Source of the DNA: Cruorifilaria tuberocauda
Lineage: Eukaryota > Nematoda > Chromadorea > Rhabditida > Onchocercidae
DNA length: 15,741 bases
Reading direction: 5' to 3'
Assembly: GCA_013365365.1 (NCBI GenBank)
Contig: JABVXU010000904.1
Span: 1 to 15,741, forward strand
The notes under the pieces are model-generated. The model had not been told where the DNA came from, did not search any database, and saw nothing but the letters and a program-made list of their open reading frames with translations. Positions 1-9,300 of this stretch are shown here, in pieces; the stretch's first letter is position 1; each line of letters opens with the position of its first letter. The translations under genes were made by a program, and so were the position numbers.

Positions 1-468
1 ATTTGGTTTTTTCGATGCAGGAGTTGAAACCAATTCTGGTTCAAATTCTTCGTCATCAGGCTTGGCAGATGGCTTCTCAAGTTCTGTCCTTGGTTTGCTT
101 TTCGGTTTCGGCAATGGAATAGTTGCATCTGCTTCAGGTTCCGGACTACCTTCTGCAGGCTTCGCCTTTAAGGGTGTCTTAGATTTTGCACCTTCTGGAT
201 CTTTCAACTTGAGATTTGGTTTTTTCGATGTAGGAGCTGAAACCAACTCCGGTTCAATCTCATTATCACTTTCTTCTGGCTCTTTTTTAGTTCCTGATTT
301 TTTAGTAACAGGTGTTTTTGGGCTGCTCTCTGATAACCTTTCTGGTTTCGGTTTTTTAGTAATTGGTGATGAAGTCTTTTCTGGTTCCTCAACTTTTTCT
401 GGCTCCTTAAACCGAATATCGTGATTTGGCTTTGGAGATTTTTCAGAAACCGAAACTTCTTCGGGCTC
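1..468 (-). repeat. 71-residue (213-bp) coding tandem repeat
   Basis: Within exon 3 of the acidic gene the motifs EPEEVS, EPELVS and EPELVS begin at bases 468, 255 and 42, exactly 213 bases apart. Each is followed by a Ser/Lys/Pro stretch ending in PN and, where complete, by a Lys/Pro/Ser segment that returns to an acidic patch. The second and third copies are nearly identical over their first 14 residues (EPELVSAPTSKKPN and EPELVSTPASKKPN). A related ECELVSKP lies in exon 2, 67 residues before the first unit. More units may follow beyond the left edge. Confidence 0.8.
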
Positions 469-2147
469 TAATTCCTCCTCATCTTCAAAATCAGTGTCCT
501 CCACCTCCTCCTCCTCCTGAAAGTTACTAGTTTCATAGTTTAAACTTATGAGAATTTTACCGGAAACATTTAAATTTGAATTCTCTGTTTGCAGTAATTA
601 TGGATAAAAAGATATCAGTATTTTATTTTAAAATTTTTGAATAATTCTGAAAACAGATCATCAATTCAACGATAGTAATCGATAGAGAAAATTTTGAGAT
701 CACTTACTGATTAACGAAAGATAATTAAGTTAAAATGATGATTAAAACGAAATGACGTAAAATGACGTAAAATAAAAAAGCCATAAGAATGATTCAAATG
801 AAATGACGTTAAATTATTGAAATAAAATGACGTGAAATGATTTTTTCACACTATTTTCATGTACTAAAAACAGATTTATTTTCAATTTAAGAAAAAAAAA
901 ACTTTTACAAATTCATATATTCAATTTATTTCGAAATAAGTTGCAGCAAAAATGAAATAGAGTTAATGCATTGTAAATATGTTTATGCTTTCAAATATCG
1001 CAAGCTTACACTATTTGCACTCATTGTTTACAATAATTTACCACTTTGCTATATCATATGAAGGAATATATTTAGAAACATATATCAAACTATTAATAAC
1101 TTGTACTTTTAAAATCTAAAATTTAATAAGTAATATATGAAATAAATAAGTCATCGAAATTAGAATTAAATTCTTAATGGAAAGATATAACTGTAAAGCT
1201 ATTCCTACTTAGAATCTATTTCTATATATCTAGTATCCTTCCCGTATACCAAATTACAAAAATAAATTAATATTTCGAAAATAGAAACAGGTTTTCCAAA
1301 CCTTTACCATACTGAAACTTTCTCTTCCTTAAGTAGTTAATGGATAATTTATATCAATTTGTTGATTAAATTCACCAAAATTCATACGAGGAAAATTGTT
1401 TTGTTTTCTAATTTCAAAAATAAACAAGAAAAATTTAACTTAAAAGAAAAAAAAAGGTATGAAACCTCATCATCATCACAAGTTGCATCACCATTAGGAG
1501 TTGATCGATTTCTCTCAGGTAGGTCTGGATGATTACGAGAAGGAATATCAGATGATTGATCAGTTTTTGAAAGTTGTGGTTTCAGCTTCTCTTCCGGTTT
1601 AGAAACAAGTTCACACTCCATTTCTTCCTCCTCATCTTCATCTTCCTCCTCATCTTCATCCTCATCTTCATCTTCAATCTCCACATCCGATAATTCTACC
1701 TTAAAAGTTACTCTATTTATTTAAATATTTCAATATTCACTTATCAATGTCAGTTATCAAATATTCATATCAATGATAATTTAAATATATATTAAGTTCG
1801 AAAATGAAATAATATTATCTTTATGAATACTATTTGAATCTTACTCTACTTAACATCTATAAAAAAGTAATATTAAAATGAATTTAGAGTAAGAGTGAAA
1901 TTAAAGTTTGTAACCAATGAAATTATTAAATTTAAACAATTTATTTATTTTATTCACACCAAAATTATTTAATATCAATAATACGAATTCTATAACTTAA
2001 CTTTTTCAATGATAACTTGAAGCTTTTCTTAACTTAAATAATTAATTACTTACTAATTTAAAATTTATGAATGAAACTAAAAAAGGAATAGAATAAATTA
2101 ATGAAATAGTAAAAAAAACAAACCTCTTCGTCGTCGCTTCCAGTCAT
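1..2147 (-). CDS. Acidic Lys/Pro/Ser-rich repeat protein, 5' part (three exons, runs off window)
   Basis: Three exons read on the minus strand: 2147-2124 (8 codons, starting MTGSDDEE), 1699-1466 (78 codons) and 516-1 (172 codons, still open at the edge). All junctions are phase 0, with donors GTTTGT and GTTTCA and acceptors TTTTAAG and TTTCAG. An in-frame TAA 27 bases upstream supports the ATG. Residues 1-34 are mostly Asp/Glu, including a long D/E run at 15-34. After an Asp-rich exon end, exon 3 opens with another acidic block and continues rich in Lys, Pro, Glu, Ser and Thr, with many SP and TP pairs. A motif of type EPELVSxPxSKKPN recurs every 71 residues. No signal peptide, membrane segment or folded domain is visible. 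The composition recalls PEVK-type spring segments or intrinsically disordered nuclear phosphoproteins, but I do not recognise the gene and assign no function. The reading is firm; the identity is open. Confidence 0.8.
517..1465 (-). other. Intron 2 of the acidic repeat gene
   Basis: This is a 949-base intron with donor GTTTCA and acceptor TTTCAG. It is AT-rich, with no coding signal on either strand. The only distinct content is a cluster of four TGACGT elements at 753-833, listed separately. Confidence 0.7.
753..833. promoter_or_regulatory. Cluster of four TGACGT (CRE half-site-like) elements
   Basis: TGACGT occurs at 753-758, 763-768, 803-808 and 828-833, each inside an AAATGACGT context; the first two are separated by exactly 10 bases. 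The core is the half-site of CREB/ATF bZIP factors. They lie in an intron and may be an enhancer or simply a small degenerate repeat built on AAATGACGT. No function is shown. Confidence 0.35.
1700..2123 (-). other. Intron 1 of the acidic repeat gene
   Basis: This is a 424-base AT-rich intron between the 8-codon first exon and the acidic second exon, with donor GTTTGT and acceptor TTTTAAG. I see no other gene or structured element in it. Confidence 0.7.
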
Positions 2148-2248
2148 TGATAACAGAATGTTTGGTTGATTTTATCCTCTTCTCATATCAGGATTATCAT
2201 CTCTTCACCACTCCGATGGAACACAACACTTTACAGCAGCTCTTATCA
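2148..2248 (-). promoter_or_regulatory. Probable 5' UTR and candidate trans-splice acceptor of the acidic gene
   Basis: On the minus strand, TGCTTCAG ends at base 2249, giving a possible SL trans-splice acceptor about 100 bases before the ATG. Many nematode mRNAs receive a spliced leader at such sites. The segment also contains short upstream ATGs that terminate quickly. A short GCTAGCTAGCTA run lies just upstream at 2260-2275. The acceptor is a guess from consensus only. Confidence 0.25.
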
Positions 2249-2428
2249 CTGAAGCATTGCTAAGCTAGCTAGCTAACAACCACAACATTGATCCTCACCC
2301 TCTAGCAGCTAACAATACCTTTTCCCTCATCTCTACTCTCTTCTATTCTCCTCTGAACTTTACAAAATTTTGCCGTAACTCGGAATTTCTTCCAATTCAT
2401 ACATTCATATCACATCTGCTATCATTCC

Positions 2429-2742
2429 TTATCATATTGTTCGTCTAATCAATCATTCCTTTCAGTATCACCATAATTGAATAACTCAAATTGTTATCAT
2501 TAGCAAGTGATCATGTTATCATTGAGAAAATTTACTTACATTCACAACACCTTCCTATCATTCATTCTATTATCATATTACTCATCTAATCAGTTCTATT
2601 ATCACCGCACTTGATTACATCAAATAGTTCGTTTCTATTATCATATTGTTCGTTTTTCAGCTAATCAGTCATTCTCCCTATTATCACCATACTTGCTTAC
2701 GTCAAATAATTCATCAAACTGTTATCATTATCAAGTGATAAG
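2429..2742 (-). promoter_or_regulatory. Triplicated TGATAA (GATA-site) block upstream of the acidic gene
   Basis: Three diverged copies begin TTATCATATT at 2429, 2570 and 2638. Each continues with a TCTAATCA-like or CTAATCAG element, a TATCACC element and a TCAAAT element; the first and third also share an ending of type TTGTTATCATTAxCAAGTGAT. Read on the gene strand, TTATCA is TGATAA. I count nine TTATCA at 2429, 2494, 2516, 2570, 2599, 2638, 2681, 2722 and 2728, plus one opposite TGATAA at 2736. TGATAA is the WGATAR consensus of GATA factors; in C. elegans it is the typical intestinal (ELT-2) site. The location 280-600 bases upstream of the ATG fits a promoter or enhancer. Confidence 0.45.
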
Positions 2743-4206
2743 AATATTCGATCATTTCAACTTGTTTATTTTCATTCTTTCGTCATCGTCGAAATTTAAA
2801 ACTGTTCAAAAGTGCAAGAGGAGAAAAAAAATAGAACGTTAAGTTATTTGTTTGAAAAAAAAAAACACCAAACCGATCAAATAAACTAATATCAAAAATT
2901 ATTCTTCATTGATTTTTCAGAAACAAAACATATTTACTGCTTACAACTATTAGTTTAGATAATGTTGGAAAAATTGAAATTACATCGAACGGAAAATTTT
3001 AGTTTAAAATATCGCATTTTGAAATGAACTAATTAGATTGATATTAATTAATTAGTTAATTAATTGGAATATTATCACTATCAGTTTAATTAGAATATTA
3101 TCAGAAATGATTAAAAAAAAGAGGAAAAGATAAAATTCTGAAAAAAAATCACGACGTTATCATGACGTATTCTACGTTTATATCACATTTAGAGTTATTT
3201 TGATCTTTCAAATTTGGTATTTGATAGCATTTTAGAATATTTTATTCCCATCAATAATTCCGAAGTATTTGCAACTTCTCATTTTTCCCGTACCTTATTT
3301 GATCTGAATTAATTATTAATTAAAGCTTTGTTATTGGCTTTTTTCGAGAATTTCGGGAATATTTAATTTAATTAAATAAATGATCGTTATCATCGTTATC
3401 AGTATAGATTCCACAAATTGATGAAATATTATGCTGTAATTACCAGTAAGTACTCAATACTTTCAGTACAAGTTCAATATAAATTTTATTTTTTGCAATT
3501 TGCGCTTAATCAATCAAACTTGAAAGTTGCATTTTTCATACTCTTTTTTCCTTTAAAACAATTTTTCACTCTTGTAAATTTTCCTAATCCTGTATATTAT
3601 TTATCTAAAATTCAAGAAACTCTTATGACCTTTGACCCTTTTTTCCGTTTCTTCATAATTATTTCTCCAAAAAAAAAAAAGTTCACTTTCGCTAGCATAA
3701 ATTTATTAGAATTTAATTAGAATAAATTTAATCTACTATGAAAAGTTGAAATATTATAGTTTTCAGGGAAGTAAAGAAATTTCAATAATATTCATATTCT
3801 GACAAAACATAGAATTCAATTCAAAAACTTTGCTAATGCGTTAGATTTATGTTTTGAACAGTATTGCATAAAAGTATTAGGTGAAAAGATAATTTCATAT
3901 CAACTTCATATCTAAAACAACTGAGAAAATATTTTAAAAAATGAGTTTGTTGAATTTTTGCTAAATTAATACTAAAAAGATCGGAAGAAGAATAAAGAGA
4001 TTAAACATAACAAAGAAGTGATCAGGAAAGAATCCGGAATGATGAGTTTATCCGTCCGGAATAAATCTGAATTACACATCGCAATTGTTATTAATAATTT
4101 AACTTAATAACTTAACCTAATTTAACCTTACAATAATTTAATATGCAATTAATTTCTTTTGTTCTTTCAATTAGGTATTTTTCTAAATCTATTTTTTTTC
4201 TTATTT
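2743..4206. other. AT-rich divergent intergenic DNA, no gene seen
   Basis: This stretch lies between the promoter block of the minus-strand gene and the minisatellite. It holds A and T runs, AATTAATT-type simple sequence near 3040-3065 and 3310-3375, two TGACGT-like sites near 3152-3170, and a pair of TCCGGAAT words at 4031-4070. The longest open frame (3418-3720, plus) is Phe/Tyr/Lys/Ile-rich with no recognisable domain and is the kind expected by chance at this composition. Confidence 0.6.
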
Positions 4207-4362
4207 ATCAAGCTAATATTTGCATTTGCTCATTAAATAAATATCTGTTATTTACTTATTAAGCAAACATTTATCGTTTATTGATTAAACAAATGTTTGT
4301 TATTTATTTGTTAAACAAATATTTGCCATGTATACATTAAGCAAATATTTGTCATTTAATTC
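4207..4362. repeat. 26-bp minisatellite, about six diverged copies
   Basis: Units begin at 4207 (degenerate), 4233, 4259, 4285, 4311 and 4337, each exactly 26 bases. The consensus is near TTAAACAAATATTTG followed by TTATTTATT-like sequence. Copies share TTAARCAAA in the first third and differ mainly at the end. The unit contains the perfect palindrome CAAATATTTG. It is noncoding. Confidence 0.85.
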
Positions 4363-4915
4363 TGTTCTCGTCTATTAAGCATCTATTAATATGAATTAGG
4401 TAATTTTCTTCTTCTCATTGATTAAACAAAAGTAAATAAATCAAGTTAAACTTGCAATTTTCATCTGTTACAAGAAATATTTATTGCAAAATTTTTAATT
4501 TCTCAAATTTTTATTCATTCATTCTACTTTTTGTTCACTCATTCTCTCAAATTAAATTAATATATTAACTTTTAGATCGTTAACTTTATAGTAATTAGCT
4601 AATTTCCTCGATTTATGTATGAGTAATTAACTAAAAGTAATTAACTAAGTAAGACTTATCATCGAATTTCAGATATCTCTGATATTATATAAGTTCAGAA
4701 TAAATACAATGTAATAAACTATTGTGATAAGAACAATGAAAGTATATTGATACCTTTCCTCCATTTAATTTCACTCATTTTAAATTCTGATTTGAATCAT
4801 TCTAAAAAAGTTTGCATAACATGTGGATCAGATGTTGTGATTTGCATAAAGATAAATAAATCATAGTGATTTTCAAAGATATTGAATTGTTCTTCCAAAA
4901 TTACGAAAACAAATA
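4363..4915. other. AT-rich intergenic DNA, no gene seen
   Basis: No open frame with coding character and no clear repeat was found. A weak AAATTCTGATTTGAATCATTCTAAA-like stretch near 4780-4806 has a loose echo near 5070-5100 and may belong to the old duplication that follows. Confidence 0.5.
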
Positions 4916-5228
4916 CATTAATAATTTACCTTTTCTCAATTAATTTTATCAGTTAATTCATTTCCTATCGATATTACTAATAGATCAATCAATAATGATT
5001 CGAAGACAAAAATACAAAATCAAAGATGATTGAATTTTATTCATTTTAATGATCTTCAAAAAATTTTGAATTTTAAAATTCAATTCTAATTATTCTAAAT
5101 ATGGATTCTTTAATCATTTTTAGTTTATTACTCTTTTTCAAAGAATAATGGTAAAAATAGAAATTAATAGTTTTTTTCTTTTCTGAATTAATTTTATCAG
5201 TCAAATTATTACTTATCGATATTACTAA
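4916..5228. repeat. Pair of diverged direct repeats about 248 bp apart
   Basis: The segment around 4927-4980 and that around 5171-5228 share a C/T-rich TTTTCT tract, then AATTAATTTTATCAGT, then CxTATCGATATTACTAA. The words TCGATATTACTAA begin at 4968 and 5216, 248 bases apart. Similarity fades on both sides. It looks like an old duplication; no transposase, terminal inverted repeat or target-site duplication is visible. Confidence 0.6.
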
Positions 5229-5985
5229 CGCGTTTCAAAGTTAGTATCATTTAATGGATCCTAATTTATGCTTACAAATAGGATATTTGTTGCACAAAAA
5301 TTGATGCAAGTAGGTTATAGATCAAATTAGTAAGCAATATCCATTAATTTACTTAAGTAAAATGTTAAATGATAAAGGCAAAAATTAATTATAAAATAAC
5401 CAAAAGAAGTTGCTAGCAAAAATCTTTTAAATATTTAATAGACATATTACATATATTATATATCAGGCAAAATTATATTTTTTTTGAGTAGTACTAGTAA
5501 AAAGTAAAATGTAAAATGTAGTAATAGTACTTTCTTACTTAATATGCAAATATAATTTTTCAGTCACTTAATTGATAAGCAATCAAAAAAAAAAGTAATA
5601 TGATAAAAGAAAAATTAGAAAGATTATTATACTTTAAAGAAAAAAGGAAAAAGAGGATTATTATTTTTATTATTAATTATTACTTTTCTCATTTAATATT
5701 TTAAGTAAAACTAAAGATACATTCTTTATTACTACTACTTATTTATTTATTACTTACTACTACTTATTTATTACTACTTATTACTAGTAATTTCTAAAAA
5801 TCTTACTATCCATTTTATCGAATGGTCTACTAAATTACCTAAATTACTTCATTAATTACAGGCGATGTTATGAAGACGTTTCGTAATTAGTTAATTAACA
5901 ACAGTAATAAATCATCAGATGTTCACCAAACTTAAATGGAATAGCTCAATTGATACTTTACGGTTGCCCGAAGCTTTTGCTGGGA
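5229..5985. other. AT-rich intergenic DNA with TAC/ACT-type simple sequence
   Basis: No gene is seen. Positions 5730-5790 are simple sequence built from TTACTACTACTTATTTATT-type words. Smaller AGTA/TACT-rich stretches lie at 5488-5535, with near-inverted AGTACTAGTA and TAATAGTACT words. Confidence 0.6.
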
Positions 5986-6065
5986 TGACGTTGTGAGTCA
6001 CGTCTCTTTTAATTTGTGCGTGGAAGTTTTGCTCGTTTATTGTTGCGTGAGATTGACGTGGACGT
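5986..6065. promoter_or_regulatory. Candidate septin promoter with bZIP-type sites
   Basis: A short segment less AT-rich than its surroundings carries TGACGT at 5986-5991, the AP-1 heptamer TGAGTCA at 5994-6000 running into GTCACGTC (5997-6004), a second TGACGT at 6054-6059 and GACGT at 6061-6065. It lies 325-405 bases upstream of the septin ATG. These are core motifs of CREB/ATF and AP-1 bZIP factors. The density in 80 bases is notable for this AT-rich DNA, but binding is inferred from motif only. Confidence 0.4.
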
Positions 6066-6331
6066 ATGAATTAGTCAGAAACGTTGTTAAAGAATCTTTA
6101 TAATTACTGGTTGAGCAGTTATAGTAATTAAGTATTTCGTTTTAAGTATCTAGAACTATTCAAACAAATCGTTACAATTACGTTTAGATGAATGGTTACA
6201 ATCATCTGAACGAATTGGTGTAATAGTTTTGTAATAACTATAATTAGCGGATATATAGTTCGAAATGTGTCAATTTGAGAACTGTTATGTTAATTGCTTA
6301 TCGAATAAAATAAATTACTGTGAAAAAGATA

Positions 6332-6340
6332 AACTTCAGG
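6332..6340 (+). promoter_or_regulatory. Candidate spliced-leader acceptor of the septin mRNA
   Basis: AACTTCAG ends at 6339, 50 bases before the septin ATG. It has the nematode acceptor form TTTCAG with one difference and would leave a short 5' UTR beginning GAAGATATCC. A weaker alternative, CCTGAAAG, ends at 6382. Trans-splicing is inferred from nematode practice. Confidence 0.3.
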
Positions 6341-6389
6341 AAGATATCCTTTCTCTCTCCATTTCGTTTTCTTACCTGAAAGTGCAACG

Positions 6390-9300
6390 ATGCAAGTCGA
6401 CGTAAACGGTTCAAATTTGTCCGAGAAATCGTTGAATGGTTCGAAATTGAAAGATGCTCATAGTTATGTTGGCTTTGCTAATTTTCCTAACCAAGTCTTT
6501 CGACGTGCTATCAAAAATGGTTTCGAGTTTACACTAATGGTTGTTGGTATGTTCACTTTTACCTATTATGTTAGATTTAAAAAATAAAATTGTGAACTTA
6601 TTTGAAAGGATTGAATCATTTAATAGTGATTATGTTAGTCGAGAAATCTGTCTTTTTTAATAAACATATTCTATTTTTCATTTATATAAAGAAAATTGCG
6701 AACAAAAACGAACATAATTAAAATATTATTTATTAGAATATTAAATGTAATTATCCTTACAAATACATATTACATACTATAATGAGGTTATCGTGTTTAT
6801 CATGGTTATCATGTTACTTAGGTTTTAAGCAGTGAGCTATTGAAATTTATGTCGTTATTTGTAATATCCAAGACACTATATCGCACCACTCAAAGTCAAG
6901 GAACAGCGGTAATCGTTGTTTTGTCTTAAAGATGGTTTTTAAAAATATTATTTATAGGTTGCTCTGGCCTCGGTAAATCTACATTCATCAATTCCTTGTT
7001 TTGTACGGAAGTTAATGATCCGGATACCGAAAAACGACGAATTTCGCCAACAGTCCAAATTGAAGAGAAAATCGTACGTTTAGTGGAGAATGGGGTAACT
7101 TTGAACCTTACATTGGTGGATTGTCCAGGTTTTGGTGATGCGGTAGATAACAGCAAGTGGTCAGTAGTTATCTTTATATTCAGAACTTCATACTGATGAT
7201 TTCATTCTCATTGTTCTAATTAACACCTATATTCACCCAATATCACAACATTTACAAAATATATTATCCCTCTGCGTACTGTCCAAATGAACAAATAGGT
7301 TCTGTATGCAAATTTTTGTATAGGAAATTGTTGATAAGCGAGCAAAATGTTAAATATAATCTTGCATCAAATTTTATTATTTTCAATAACAAGTCACATA
7401 CAATTTCGTAGGGAGTCTGAAATATTGCCGACTTTTTAGATATTCAAGTAATTCCATTTATTCTAAAGCACATTAATTTCCAGTTGGGAACCGATCGTTA
7501 ATTTCATAGAGAAAAAATATTTGGATTATTTTTCGGAAGAAACTAAAATTGAGCGTGCAACAATAATCCCTGATAAACGCGTGCATCTTTGCTTATATTT
7601 TATCAGCCCAACTGGACATGGGTAGGAGTTTTTGTTTGTTGGTTTTGAGACTGAGATAATATCACTGTTTAAGTTCGGTTAAGTTATCTGATGAAGAATA
7701 TGGAACATATATCTCTTATCCGAATATTATAAGGCCAAGAAGTTATTCGATATTTGTCCGAACAAAGTGTTTAATTAAGTTTCAAAGTGCAGATTTCTGA
7801 GTTTCAGAATGGATATTTTAGATTATTAACATGATGAAAGGATTTCATTCAGAAGATTTTGAGAATTTCAGATTGAAACAACTTGACATTGAAATGATGA
7901 AAAAACTTCATGATCGTGTCAATGTAATTCCAGTTATTGCGAAAGCTGATACGTTGACAGTCAGCGAGCTATCGCATTTCAAAAACCGGGTGTGTTAAAA
8001 TTATTTAAAATTTTGTATTCTCATTTGAAAAATAACCTACTGTAACTTTTCATCCTTCTTTTATATTGTGTTTTATGATGCAAATATAAATTGAACGTTC
8101 AAATTAATTTTAGTTTCTTAGTTGCAAGATATGCTTTTATATTTGACTTGTTTTCGAATCAGAAACAAACTTATTCAAGGACAAAAATAGATTTATAATC
8201 GCTTACACTGATTTTTTATCTTATTTCAATTTATCGCGCAATATTTTTTAGATAACCAAAGAAATTGAAGAGAATGGTATCAAACTGTATAAATTTCCGG
8301 ATACCGAAGATGAAGATGAAAAAAGACAATTTGGACCTCTTCGTGATCGGTTTCCATTTGCTATTGTTGGTAGTAATCAGGTATTTCTTTTGATTTATTA
8401 TTAAAATATTCTTTCTCTTTTTCATACCTTTAAATATTAAATCATGTAGGTTCGTGAAACCAATGGACGTCGATGTCGAGTGAGAGATTACAGTTGGGGG
8501 ACGGTTGAGGTTGAAAATTTGCAACACAACGACTTCATCGCTTTACGTGATACTGTCATAAGGTAATACTGCTTTAGATAAAATTGAGGAAAACTGTTAA
8601 AGTTCGAAGATTAATGGTTTATACGAGATTTTTTTTAATAGTTAATAATAAGTCAAAAAATTCAGGATGAATTTGATAGATCTGATCGCAGTAACTCGTA
8701 GTGTGCATTATGAAAATTTTCGCTACCGGCAATTGAACAAAGGACCAAAGAATGCGATAGACAGGTGATCTTTAACTGTTGGAATAGAATATTTAGTGCA
8801 ATTTAATACCAGCAATACGTTCTGATTTAAATGGATCACTGTTTAACGAAGATGTTATGAGGCGAATTCCGCATTTCGTTTCACACTTCAGAACTAGATT
8901 TTGTCCTTTCCGATTGTCTTGAATGACTCTTTTTGCACAGGCAAATAGAAGATTTAGCGGAGCAGTCATTATTAAAAGAGCATAGCCGTAAAATAATTCA
9001 TATATTGATTGTTAATATAATTTTAAGGTTGTAGGTAATAAAATGCTATATTCAGAATTCTTTGATTCATATTTTTTACTCAAACCATTGTCGCTTTTAT
9101 TTTCAGCTTATTGAATCAGCTCTGAATTTAATTAATCATATTTTAGAGATCCTTTTACACAACTGGAATATGAGAAACAGATTAAGGAAAAGGAGCTTGA
9201 GGAGCGAAAACGTAGCATGGAAAAAGTAAGCTTTTCAAAAAATTTACTTCGATGAGTTTTTCTAGTTAATCTTCTATTTGTATGTCTATAAATCAAAAAT

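Noticed and set aside
204..392. 62-codon minus-strand frame inside the same exon
   Set aside because: It is out of frame with the repeat-bearing reading, and its product shows no repeat at the 71-residue period.
62..424. 120-codon open frame on the plus strand, Ser/Gly/Phe-rich
   Set aside because: It is antisense to the acidic repeat exon, whose own frame is open over all 516 bases, with good splice sites and protein repeats. The plus-strand frame is the codon shadow of Lys/Glu/Pro/Ser codons.
3418..3720. 100-codon plus-strand open frame in the divergent spacer
   Set aside because: It is Phe/Ile/Leu/Lys-rich with low-complexity T runs, no domain and no promoter. At about 10% stop codons per frame, a few frames of this kind are expected in the window.
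4031..4070. ATGATGA followed by CTGA near TCCGGAAT words, a snoRNA-like pair
   Set aside because: The boxes are only about 25-30 bases apart and no second box pair or closing stem follows.
6926..7156. 76-codon minus-strand frame
   Set aside because: It is the antisense of septin exon 2, which encodes the P-loop and G3 motifs.
7151..7160. Alternative septin exon 2 donor GTGGTC at 7157
   Set aside because: Both donors keep frame, but only the donor at 7160 (GTCAGT) is near consensus and restores the Cys-Trp of the septin DNSxCW signature.
7689..7800. Possible intronic C/D box snoRNA in septin intron 3 (CTGATGA and CTGA about 105 bases apart, the latter about 70 bases before the acceptor)
   Set aside because: The C box has a non-consensus first base, there is no terminal stem, and no D'/C' pair is visible. 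The motif words are short enough to arise by chance.
8231..8527. 98-codon minus-strand frame
   Set aside because: It is the antisense of septin exons 5 and 6 and the short intron between them.
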